Shown: one piece after another, positions 1-5,425 of the stretch
How positions within the stretch are numbered: the first letter of the stretch is position 1
Layout: every line of letters begins with the position of its first letter
Source of the DNA: Bacteroidota bacterium
Lineage (GTDB): Bacteria; Bacteroidota; Bacteroidia; Chitinophagales; Chitinophagaceae
Reading direction: 5' to 3'
Assembly (NCBI GenBank): GCA_947461985.1
Contig: CANHNT010000104.1
Span: 1-7,149 of the forward strand
Length of the DNA: 7,149 nucleotides
The notes under the pieces: generated by a model
Told to the model about the DNA's origin: nothing
Database searches by the model: none
Seen by the model: only the letters and a program-made list of their open reading frames with translations
Position numbers and translations under genes: made by a program

Positions 1-46
1 CTAATTCTCCTATGGTGTAACTATCGCCCAATGCTAAATATTTCAT
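1..46 (-). CDS. SGNH/GDSL-family hydrolase, N-terminal fragment
   Basis: Only the first 15 codons are present, read leftward from an ATG at 46-44; the gene continues beyond the left edge. The visible peptide is MKYLALGDSYTIGEL. Its GDSYTIGE segment matches block I of the SGNH/GDSL hydrolase family, where the Ser (residue 9 here) is the catalytic nucleophile. Members are esterases, lipases or acyl/acetyl-hydrolases, and the substrate cannot be told from this piece. No signal peptide precedes the motif, so this start implies a cytoplasmic enzyme. The start lies 2 bases after the stop of the upstream lipoprotein gene, so the two are very probably co-transcribed and perhaps translationally coupled. 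The family call rests on one short but characteristic motif right at the N-terminus, as is usual for this family. Confidence 0.8.
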   Translation of the reverse strand, partial: MKYLALGDSYTIGEL

Positions 47-48
47 CT

Positions 49-612
49 TTATTTTGATTTAAAAGAGATTAAAATTGTTTCCATTTCTTTTTGAAATAAG
101 ACGGCATTTTTTTTATCGGCTGTGCCATTAAAATTATATCCCATACTGTCTTTTGTGTTGAAGTAAGTATATCCATTCACAATATAATGATTGCTATCCG
201 CAGGAGTAAATTCAAATGCATATTGATAAAATATTTTGTCGCCAATTTGTTTAGTCCCTTTGTTTTCAATCGTTAAATTTGGGGTAGAAATTTTTAATTG
301 AGCAATGGTTGTTAAATGGTAAATGCTGTCTGATATATTCATTGGTAATTGCTCAGTCCAAACCAATATATTTTCTTGGTAAGCATCTAATGAATCGACT
401 AATGGTTGTTTTAGAGTAATTAAATTAAATTGATTCGGTGTTTTTACAGCTTGCCAATTTTTAGGGAAATCAAATTCAATTTTTAAACTATCCGACTTTA
501 AATGCGTTATATCTGCTTTAGGTTCATTCGGTTTTTCGTTTATTTTTGAATCATTTTTACATGCAATAAAACTGGTTATAATTAATAAACTTAAAATAAA
601 TATTTTTTTCAT
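49..612 (-). CDS. Small lipoprotein of unknown function, possibly PsbP/Mog1-like fold
   Basis: This 187-residue protein begins with a lipoprotein signal: Lys-Lys, a hydrophobic run at residues 4-17, and a lipobox ending FIAC with the lipidated Cys at 18. Lys-Asn-Asp follows, then a polar, probably flexible linker to about residue 40. The mature part (about 43-187) is a single small domain. It opens with a strand-like segment ending FDFPKNW (47-53) and closes with a helix-like segment and ILISFK (180-185). That layout recalls PsbP/Mog1-like (DUF1795-type) lipoproteins, but this is inference and no catalytic motif is visible. The protein is expected to be membrane-anchored, facing the periplasm or cell surface. 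It has its own -7 promoter element 4 bases upstream of the ATG, and the SGNH hydrolase gene starts 2 bases after its stop. I do not recognise a specific family. Confidence 0.85.
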   Translation of the reverse strand: MKKIFILSLLIITSFIACKNDSKINEKPNEPKADITHLKSDSLKIEFDFPKNWQAVKTPNQFNLITLKQPLVDSLDAYQENILVWTEQLPMNISDSIYHLTTIAQLKISTPNLTIENKGTKQIGDKIFYQYAFEFTPADSNHYIVNGYTYFNTKDSMGYNFNGTADKKNAVLFQKEMETILISFKSK

Positions 613-616
613 GGTG

Positions 617-624
617 CAAATATA
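617..624 (-). promoter_or_regulatory. -7 promoter element of the lipoprotein gene
   Basis: On the minus strand the sequence reads TATATTTG, an exact match to the Bacteroidota -7 consensus TAnnTTTG. Four bases (CACC) separate it from the ATG at 612. No TTG that could serve as a -33 element lies at the usual 17-23 base distance. The transcription start would fall at or next to the start codon, implying a leaderless or nearly leaderless mRNA. The match to the consensus is seen directly; activity is inferred. Confidence 0.6.
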
Positions 625-756
625 AGTTAGTTTTTGGTTGTTGTTTTTTAGTGGTATGTAATTAATGCTGTAATTATTTTATTCAATTTGAAGAAAAATA
701 CGGTGATGTTAAATTTCATAGTCGTTAGTGTTTATCTATACGCTCAAATAAAATAA

Positions 757-788
757 AAAAAAACCTACAGATTAATGTAGGTTTTTTT
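757..788 (-). terminator. Rho-independent terminator of rpsP
   Basis: This is a perfect hairpin. AAACCTACA (761-769) pairs with TGTAGGTTT (776-784) around the six-base loop GATTAA, and the flanking A and T runs can extend it to 13 base pairs. On the minus strand it lies about 20 bases beyond the rpsP stop and ends in a T-rich tract. An A-tract on one side and a T-tract on the other make it symmetrical, so it could also work for plus-strand transcription, although no plus-strand gene ends here. It separates rpsP from the lipoprotein gene. Confidence 0.9.
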
Positions 789-807
789 AAATGTTTTGAA
801 TTGTCAA

Positions 808-1386
808 CTATTCTGCAGAAGGTGTTTCTTCAGCTGGAGTTTCAGCTACTGGAGCTTCCTCTACTACTGGAGCTTCCTCTACTGCTGGAGTTTCTTCAAC
901 CACTGGGGTTTCTTCTACTGCTGGAGTTTCAGCTGCTGGTGCTTCTTCAACCACTGGAGTTTCAGCTACGGCTTCTACTTTTTTGATAATTGGTTGAATA
1001 ACATTTGCTGCTTTGTGCTTTTTGTGAGCAATTTCTCTTTCTGCAACTAACTTTTCGTGAGATGCATTCCACACTTCAAATTTCTCTAAAGCGGTTGTTT
1101 CGCTAAACAATCCTAATTTCACTCCACGCATCAAGTGTTTCAAATACAATACACCTTTAAAAGAAAGAATTCTGTTTACAGTGTGTGTTGGTTCTGCTCC
1201 ACGAGATAACCAGTGCAATGCACGTTGACCATTAACATTAATGGTAGCTGGAGTTGTTAAAGGATTGTATGTACCTAACTTTTCAATGAATTTACCATCA
1301 CGACGTGATGTTGCGTTAGCTACTACGATAAAATAAAATGGGCGTTTCTTAGCGCCATGACGTTGAAGTCTGATTCTTACTGACAT
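808..1386 (-). CDS. rpsP: 30S ribosomal protein S16 with long acidic C-terminal tail
   Basis: S16 binds 16S rRNA in the body of the small subunit and helps its assembly. Residues 1-82 or so form the conserved core. Visible signatures are RIRLQRHGAKKRPFY at the N-terminus, the VVANATSRRDGKFIEKLG segment (21-38) and the WLSRGAEPTHTV segment (59-70). Typical S16 proteins in Proteobacteria or Firmicutes have about 80-90 residues; this one has 192. Residues about 83-136 are a basic and helical-looking extension, and 137-192 are a low-complexity tail of Glu, Pro, Val, Ala and Thr in roughly six-residue units such as VEETPA and VEEAPV. Extended S16 proteins are typical of Bacteroidota. The gene ends in TAG with a strong terminator about 20 bases on, so it appears monocistronic. 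The usual partner rimM is not downstream. No Shine-Dalgarno sequence precedes the ATG. Confidence 0.98.
   Translation of the reverse strand: MSVRIRLQRHGAKKRPFYFIVVANATSRRDGKFIEKLGTYNPLTTPATINVNGQRALHWLSRGAEPTHTVNRILSFKGVLYLKHLMRGVKLGLFSETTALEKFEVWNASHEKLVAEREIAHKKHKAANVIQPIIKKVEAVAETPVVEEAPAAETPAVEETPVVEETPAVEEAPVVEEAPVAETPAEETPSAE
811..972 (-). repeat. Degenerate tandem repeat encoding the S16 tail
   Basis: The last 54 codons of rpsP are built from imperfect units of about 18 bases coding for six residues (VEETPV, VEETPA, VEEAPV and shortened AETPA forms). At DNA level the plus strand repeats short phrases such as ACTGGAG, GCTGGAG, TTCTTC and TTCCTC. The units differ by point changes and by loss of single codons, as expected from past slippage and drift. 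All indels kept the reading frame. Confidence 0.8.
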
Positions 1387-1432
1387 AAATAATAGAAATT
1401 ATTTTAGTTTGTTAAAAAATAAAATTAAAACG

Positions 1433-1459
1433 CGAATGTATGGTTTTATTCTAAAACAA
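1433..1459 (-). promoter_or_regulatory. Possible rpsP promoter
   Basis: On the minus strand TACATTCG (1440-1433) matches the TAnnTTTG -7 consensus with one mismatch. A TTG (1459-1457) lies 16 bases upstream, just short of the usual -33 spacing. Transcription from here would give a leader of about 40 bases before the ATG at 1386. Strong ribosomal-protein promoters often match the consensus better, so this assignment is tentative. Confidence 0.35.
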
Positions 1460-1514
1460 TAAAAATTTTAATGGAAAATATTATTACAATTCCTTTTTTT
1501 AACTGTTTTTTTTA

Positions 1515-1531
1515 ATAATCATCTTGATTAT
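1515..1531. repeat. 17-bp inverted repeat in the divergent rpsP/mlaE region
   Basis: ATAATCA and TGATTAT form perfect 7-base arms around the spacer TCT. The centre lies about 42 bases upstream of the mlaE -7 element, a usual place for an upstream-binding regulator. No T-run follows it on either strand in the correct orientation (an eight-T run precedes it on the plus strand), so it is not a normal intrinsic terminator. The symmetry is directly visible; a role as a protein-binding site is inferred. In AT-rich sequence a chance match is possible. Confidence 0.35.
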
Positions 1532-1564
1532 GAATTCAATGACAAATAAAACAAATGTTTAGTT

Positions 1565-1572
1565 TATTTTTG
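1565..1572 (+). promoter_or_regulatory. -7 promoter element of mlaE
   Basis: TATTTTTG matches TAnnTTTG exactly and lies 8 bases before the mlaE ATG. The expected transcription start is within a few bases of the start codon. No well-placed TTG is present; the nearest upstream TTG is 38 bases away, inside the palindrome at 1515-1531. Confidence 0.5.
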
Positions 1573-1580
1573 AGTTTGCT

Positions 1581-2321
1581 ATGATAAAATTATTAGAACA
1601 TTTTGGTAACTACATAATAATGCTTAAGGGCATGTTTTCAAAGCCTGAAAATGCCCGTGTTTATTGGAAAGAGTTTATACATCAATGCTATGAACTAGGA
1701 ATGGGGTCACTCGGTATCGTAGTGATTATTTCTCTTTTTTTAGGTGCTGTAACCACTATTCAAACAGCTTATCAATTAGTATCTCCCTTGGTTCAAAAAT
1801 ATGTGATCGCTCAAATTATTCGAGACAGTGCCTTTTTAGAATTAAGTCCAACGGTTGTTTGTATTGTTCTTGCTGGTGTAATTGGTTCTAAAATAGCATC
1901 AGAATTAGGAAATATGCGAGTTTCAGAACAAATTGATGCATTAGAAATTATGGGAATTAATTCCAAAACATATTTAATATTGCCTAAAATTGTGGCTGCA
2001 TTTGTGATGATTCCATGTTTAATTGTTATATCTATGTTTTTAACTGTTTGGGGTGGATATTTAGCAGCAACATTAAGCGGAGTGATGAGTAACCAACAAT
2101 TTACCCAAGGTTTAGTAAAAGATTTCGTTTCTTTTAATTTAATTTTCGGATTAATAAAGTCGTTCACATTTGCCTTTATAATATCGAGTGTTTCGGCCTA
2201 TTTTGGTTACCATGTAAAAGGGGGCGCTTTAGAAATTGGTCAAGCATCAACTAAATCGGTTGTAGTCAGTTGTATATTAATTTTATTTGCAGATTATGGA
2301 TTGGCTGCTTTATTGTTGTAG
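1581..2321 (+). CDS. mlaE: MlaE-family ABC transporter permease (phospholipid transport)
   Basis: This inner-membrane permease belongs to an MCE/Mla transporter, which moves phospholipids between the inner membrane and periplasmic carriers to maintain the outer membrane. At 246 residues it is close to the family's usual length of about 250-260. Membrane segments fall at about 44-64, 91-108, 136-160, 184-206 and 225-245, after an amphipathic N-terminus. The family signature spans about 84-125: AFLELSPTVV, then GSKIASELG and NMRVSEQIDALEIMG. The ELG-x-M-x-V-x-EQIDAL pattern is the conserved cytoplasmic loop of MlaE/TGD1 proteins, which contacts the ATPase. The first ATG is preferred because it follows a -7 promoter element by 8 bases and keeps the N-terminal helix. 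mlaF follows after 123 bases on the same strand. No MCE-domain gene is nearby. Confidence 0.93.
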   Translation: MIKLLEHFGNYIIMLKGMFSKPENARVYWKEFIHQCYELGMGSLGIVVIISLFLGAVTTIQTAYQLVSPLVQKYVIAQIIRDSAFLELSPTVVCIVLAGVIGSKIASELGNMRVSEQIDALEIMGINSKTYLILPKIVAAFVMIPCLIVISMFLTVWGGYLAATLSGVMSNQQFTQGLVKDFVSFNLIFGLIKSFTFAFIISSVSAYFGYHVKGGALEIGQASTKSVVVSCILILFADYGLAALLL

Positions 2322-2391
2322 TTTATAATTTATATGCTTGAATAATAGAAATGAAGTTGAATGGGGGCTTAGTGGCAAATGGGAGTATTTT

Positions 2392-2413
2392 AATTGCCAT
2401 TGAAATGGAAATT
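2392..2413. repeat. Imperfect 22-bp palindrome upstream of mlaF
   Basis: Two 10-base arms, AATTGCCATT and AATGGAAATT, flank the two-base spacer GA, and 9 of 10 positions are complementary. The palindrome ends 31 bases before the mlaF ATG. In RNA it would form only a tight two-base-loop hairpin, and no T-run follows, so it fits a dimeric DNA-binding site better than a terminator. That function is inferred. Confidence 0.35.
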
Positions 2414-2444
2414 GTAAATGTAGCTAATTACAAATATTATAAAA

Positions 2445-3212
2445 ATGATTGAAGTAAAAAATATCAAAAAGTCGTTTGGGTCAAAAGTTGTTTTGAATGA
2501 TGTGTCATGCAAAATGGAAAGTGGTAAAGTAAATTTAATCATAGGGTCGAGTGGCAGTGGGAAAACTGTTTTTCTAAAATGTTTAGTTGGTTTAATGGAT
2601 TTAGATTCGGGTGATGTTTTATATGAGGGCAAAAATGTGGCCACTATGGAAGAACAAGAACAAAAAGAACTTCGCACCCAAATAGGAATGTTGTTTCAAG
2701 GATCAGCGTTGTTCGATAGTTTGACGGTTGAGCAAAACGTCATGTTTCCGATGGATATGTTTACTAAAAAATCACATGCAGAAAAATTGAAACGGGTAAA
2801 TGAAGTTTTGGATCGAGTAAATTTAAAGGATAGCAACAAAAAGTTTCCAGCAGAAATTAGTGGTGGTATGAAAAAAAGGGTGGCATTAGCAAGAGCCATT
2901 GTTTTAAATCCTAAATATTTATTTTGTGATGAGCCTAACTCAGGATTGGATCCTCAAACATCTTTAGTAGTGGATAGATTAATCATGGAAATTACAAAAG
3001 AATATAACATTACTACCATTATGAATACACACGATATGAATTCAGTAATGGAAAGTGGAGACCATATAATTTTTTTATATCAGGGTGAAAAACGATGGGA
3101 AGGCACTAACAAAGAAATTATTTACAGTAAAGATGAAAAATTAAATAGTTTTATTTTTGCATCTGAGTTTTTGCAAGAAGCAAAAAAAATGAGAATGATG
3201 GATGTAAAATAA
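2445..3212 (+). CDS. mlaF: MlaF-family ABC transporter ATP-binding protein
   Basis: This cytoplasmic ATPase drives the MlaE permease; two copies would form the nucleotide-binding dimer. All ABC motifs are intact over 255 residues: Walker A GSSGSGKT (34-41), Q-loop Gln85 in LFQGSALFDSLTV, signature ISGGMKKR (138-145), Walker B ending YLFCDE (158-163) with catalytic Glu163, D-loop SGLD (166-169) and H-loop His196 in NTHD. The SGGMKKR signature, rather than LSGGQ, and the ALFDSLTV segment are typical of MlaF and its plant TGD3 relatives. Asn replaces the usual Thr after DEP in the Walker B to D-loop stretch, a position that tolerates variation. It lies downstream of mlaE on the same strand. The 123-base gap is longer than in tight operons, so extra regulation or a separate promoter is possible. 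No exact -7 element was found in that gap. Confidence 0.95.
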   Translation: MIEVKNIKKSFGSKVVLNDVSCKMESGKVNLIIGSSGSGKTVFLKCLVGLMDLDSGDVLYEGKNVATMEEQEQKELRTQIGMLFQGSALFDSLTVEQNVMFPMDMFTKKSHAEKLKRVNEVLDRVNLKDSNKKFPAEISGGMKKRVALARAIVLNPKYLFCDEPNSGLDPQTSLVVDRLIMEITKEYNITTIMNTHDMNSVMESGDHIIFLYQGEKRWEGTNKEIIYSKDEKLNSFIFASEFLQEAKKMRMMDVK

Positions 3213-3253
3213 ATAGTGGGAAATAGGGATTTTATAATTATTTTATATCTTTA

Positions 3254-3289
3254 TTACGATTGATGCAATATCAGAAATAAACATCGTAA
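3254..3289. repeat. Short inverted repeat between mlaF and the MATE gene
   Basis: TTACGAT (3254-3260) and ATCGTAA (3283-3289) are perfect 7-base inverted arms separated by 22 bases. A third related TCGTAAACGATTA segment begins near 3299. The loop is long and no T-run follows, so it is not a convincing terminator of mlaF. Otherwise the 175-base gap (3213-3387) holds only AT-rich sequence and the MATE promoter element. Confidence 0.2.
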
Positions 3290-3375
3290 ATTATCAAATT
3301 CGTAAACGATTAATTAGGTTATAATATAAATAAAATTGTACCGAATTCATCAGTGCCATCTGAGTAAACTAAGTC

Positions 3376-3383
3376 TATATTTG
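3376..3383 (+). promoter_or_regulatory. -7 promoter element of the MATE gene
   Basis: TATATTTG matches TAnnTTTG exactly and is followed by CAAC and then the ATG at 3388. The arrangement is almost the same as in front of the lipoprotein gene. No TTG lies at the normal -33 distance. A transcript from this element would start at or immediately beside the start codon. Confidence 0.6.
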
Positions 3384-3387
3384 CAAC

Positions 3388-4767
3388 ATGTCATCTGCCC
3401 CACATCTTCAAGTAGAAAACTCATATCGAAATATTATTCGGTTGGCTTTGCCAATTAGTATCTCTATTTTGATTCCTCAAATAAGTATTTTAACGAATAC
3501 GCTTTTTTTAGGAAATTATATTCCAACTGTAAGCGATTTAACTACACAGGATTTACTTTCGGCCTCTGGAATTGCAGGCATTTATTACTTAACCTTGGTA
3601 ATGATAGGGTATGGAATGGTTTCTGGAATGTTGATGCTAATGAGCAGAAAAGCTGGAGAAAATGACAATTTGGGTGTGGGTAAAATATTTTCTAACGGTA
3701 TTTTAATGTGTTTAATGTTAAGTGCTGTTTTAATTGGGATTTCTTTTTTTTTAGCACCCTTAATTTTTTCATTCAGCATTCATGATGTGGCTATTCAAAA
3801 AGCTTGTTTAAAATTTATCAATATCAGAATTTGGGGATTGCCTTTTATTATGCTTTGTCAATTATCAAATTCGTTGTTTTTAGCCAGCTCAAATTCAAAT
3901 AGAATTATTATTGGTTCAATCGTTCAAACGGTGGTAAATGTATTATTAGATTATGTGCTCATTTTCGGCATTGGATTTTTTCCTGAAATGGGCTTAGAAG
4001 GAACTGCATTGGCCTCTACTTTTTCTGAAGTATTTTATGCGCTTACTGTTTTTTTAATCATTCGATTTCAAGCTGATTTTAAGTTGTTTGATATTCATTT
4101 TACTAAACATTTCAATTGGTCAATTATTAAAGAAACTTTTTTAAAAGCATCGCCACTCATGGTGCAATATTTTTTAAGTATTGGTGCTTGGGAAGTATTT
4201 TTTATTTATGTAGAGCATTTAGGGAAGTCCGAATCGGCTATTTCACAAATACTGCGTTCTGTATTTGGATTAGTTGGCGTTGCCGCTTGGGCATTAGCTT
4301 CTACCTGCAATTCAATGGTAAGTAATTTAATTGGTCAAGAAAAATTAAACGAGGTTATTCCGTTAATTAAAAAAGTAGTTACTGTAAGTTTTTTGGTAGC
4401 GCTCACGTTGGGTATTTTGCTATTTATTTTCCCCGAACAGTTTTTGCGATTATTAACCGATGACGAAATGCTCATTCAAGGTGGCATTACTTCATTGCGC
4501 ATTGTGGTTTTAGCTACATGGGTGCTGTCTGTATCTACCATTATTTTTAATGGAGTCGTGGGTATCGGAGATACTAAAGTAAATATGTATTTCGAATTAA
4601 CGGCTATTGTATTGTATTTAATTTATTGCACAATTGTCATCGAAAAAATGAAATTGCCTTTGCCCTTTGCTTGGGGTTCTGATTTTATATATTGGCTGAG
4701 CTTGTTTACTATGAGTAGTTTGTATTTGTATCGATGGAGAAAAAAGCAGATTAGAGATTCGAGATAA
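3388..4767 (+). CDS. MATE-family multidrug/cation efflux transporter
   Basis: This 459-residue inner-membrane protein has about twelve hydrophobic segments, at roughly 17-40, 64-86, 103-130, 148-168, 172-197, 207-227, 252-276, 291-312, 330-349, 368-392, 400-418 and 427-447. That number and the total length are typical of MATE (MatE) exporters, which expel organic cations or drugs by proton or sodium antiport. Family-like signatures occur in both halves. MGLEGTALAS (201-210) sits at the usual MG-x-x-G-AA-x-A position after segment 5. SNLIGQEK (312-319) and the VGIGDTK turn (391-397) sit in the second half. The substrate and coupling ion cannot be told. The start is supported by a -7 element 4 bases upstream. 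It is alone in its transcription unit: 175 bases separate it from mlaF and 159 from the next gene. No clear hairpin terminator follows it. Confidence 0.93.
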   Translation: MSSAPHLQVENSYRNIIRLALPISISILIPQISILTNTLFLGNYIPTVSDLTTQDLLSASGIAGIYYLTLVMIGYGMVSGMLMLMSRKAGENDNLGVGKIFSNGILMCLMLSAVLIGISFFLAPLIFSFSIHDVAIQKACLKFINIRIWGLPFIMLCQLSNSLFLASSNSNRIIIGSIVQTVVNVLLDYVLIFGIGFFPEMGLEGTALASTFSEVFYALTVFLIIRFQADFKLFDIHFTKHFNWSIIKETFLKASPLMVQYFLSIGAWEVFFIYVEHLGKSESAISQILRSVFGLVGVAAWALASTCNSMVSNLIGQEKLNEVIPLIKKVVTVSFLVALTLGILLFIFPEQFLRLLTDDEMLIQGGITSLRIVVLATWVLSVSTIIFNGVVGIGDTKVNMYFELTAIVLYLIYCTIVIEKMKLPLPFAWGSDFIYWLSLFTMSSLYLYRWRKKQIRDSR

Positions 4768-4913
4768 AAGATGTGCAAGATTTACTTTATTTTTTTATAT
4801 ATCTATGATTCTTAGCATTTAAATCTGCATTCACTTTTAAATTAAAAATACAATATAGATAAACTTTAATGTTTCTCTAACAACTTATAGCACATCACAA
4901 GCTTCTAAATACT

Positions 4914-4921
4914 TATTTTTG
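4914..4921 (+). promoter_or_regulatory. -7 promoter element of the FMN reductase-phosphoesterase operon
   Basis: TATTTTTG matches TAnnTTTG exactly, with CAAAC between it and the ATG at 4927. This repeats the TTTGCA-short spacer-ATG layout seen before the MATE and lipoprotein genes. No -33 TTG is visible in the preceding 35 bases. Confidence 0.6.
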
Positions 4922-4926
4922 CAAAC

Positions 4927-5424
4927 ATGTATACAATAATTTCAGCAACAAACAGAAACGGGAGCAATACACTTAAGGTTTCAAAACAATATCAAACATT
5001 TTTTAAAGAACAAGGCATTGAGGCCAAATTACTTTCATTAGAAGATTTTAACTCATTTCACAGGGATGAAAATTTTAATCAATTAGAATCTGAATTTTTA
5101 GCACCTGCATCAAAATTTATTTTCATCATGCCTGAGTATAATGGAAGTTTTCCTGGCGTTTTTAAATTGATGATGGATATTAGTGATTTATCTGTTTGTT
5201 GGAATTTTAAAAAAGTAATGTTGGTTGGAGTTGCCAATGGAAGAGCTGGAAACCTTCGAGGTATTGATATTATGACCAATATGTGTAATTATATGAAGAT
5301 GCACGTATTTTTTAATAAATTTCCAATTTCATCTGTTTCATCTGAAATAGAAAATGATGTTTTTATAAAAGAACAAACAATCCAAACCATAAAATCACAA
5401 ATCGAAGGATTTATTAAATTTTAA
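4927..5424 (+). CDS. NADPH-dependent FMN reductase-like flavoprotein
   Basis: This 165-residue protein has the flavodoxin-like fold of the NADPH-dependent FMN reductase family (the chromate/azo/quinone reductase group). Such enzymes bind FMN and transfer two electrons from NAD(P)H to quinones, flavins or other acceptors in the cytoplasm. The N-terminal phosphate-binding loop is SATNRNGSNT (6-15), equivalent to the family's GSxRxxSxT. The hallmark PEYNGSFPG (69-77), usually PEYNGSIPG, contacts the flavin ring. A third loop, GVANGRAGNLRGID (101-114), lines the site. It is slightly shorter than the common 175-190 residues but has no sign of truncation. It is first in a tight pair: the metallophosphoesterase starts 1 base after its TAA. 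The physiological acceptor is unknown. Confidence 0.9.
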   Translation: MYTIISATNRNGSNTLKVSKQYQTFFKEQGIEAKLLSLEDFNSFHRDENFNQLESEFLAPASKFIFIMPEYNGSFPGVFKLMMDISDLSVCWNFKKVMLVGVANGRAGNLRGIDIMTNMCNYMKMHVFFNKFPISSVSSEIENDVFIKEQTIQTIKSQIEGFIKF

Positions 5425-5425
5425 T

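Noticed and set aside
796..1050. Plus-strand reading frames rich in Phe, Trp, Tyr and Ser, opposite rpsP
   Set aside because: They are the antisense reading of the S16 tail repeats. The odd repetitive composition comes from the codons on the other strand, and S16 is unmistakable.
1499..1513. T-rich run in the rpsP/mlaE gap as a possible terminator
   Set aside because: No hairpin precedes it on the plus strand, and on the minus strand it reads as an A-run after the palindrome, which is the wrong order for an intrinsic terminator.
1811..2167. 118-codon minus-strand ORF inside mlaE
   Set aside because: It lies wholly within a conserved MlaE gene, has no promoter element and resembles no protein; it is an antisense shadow.
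2390..2899. Minus-strand ORFs of 95 and 67 codons opposite mlaF
   Set aside because: Both overlap intact ABC ATPase motifs on the plus strand and have no recognisable domain.
3585..3779. 64-codon minus-strand ORF inside the MATE gene
   Set aside because: Antisense shadow of hydrophobic codons; no supporting signal.
4800..4861. TATCTAT/ATAGATA inverted arms between the MATE and FMN reductase genes
   Set aside because: The arms are 7 bases of pure low-complexity sequence separated by 48 bases with no T-run; this is expected by chance in AT-rich DNA. The rest of this 159-base gap holds only the promoter element at 4914-4921.
5079..5279. 66-codon minus-strand ORF inside the FMN reductase gene
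   Set aside because: It overlaps the conserved flavin-binding motifs of the plus-strand gene.
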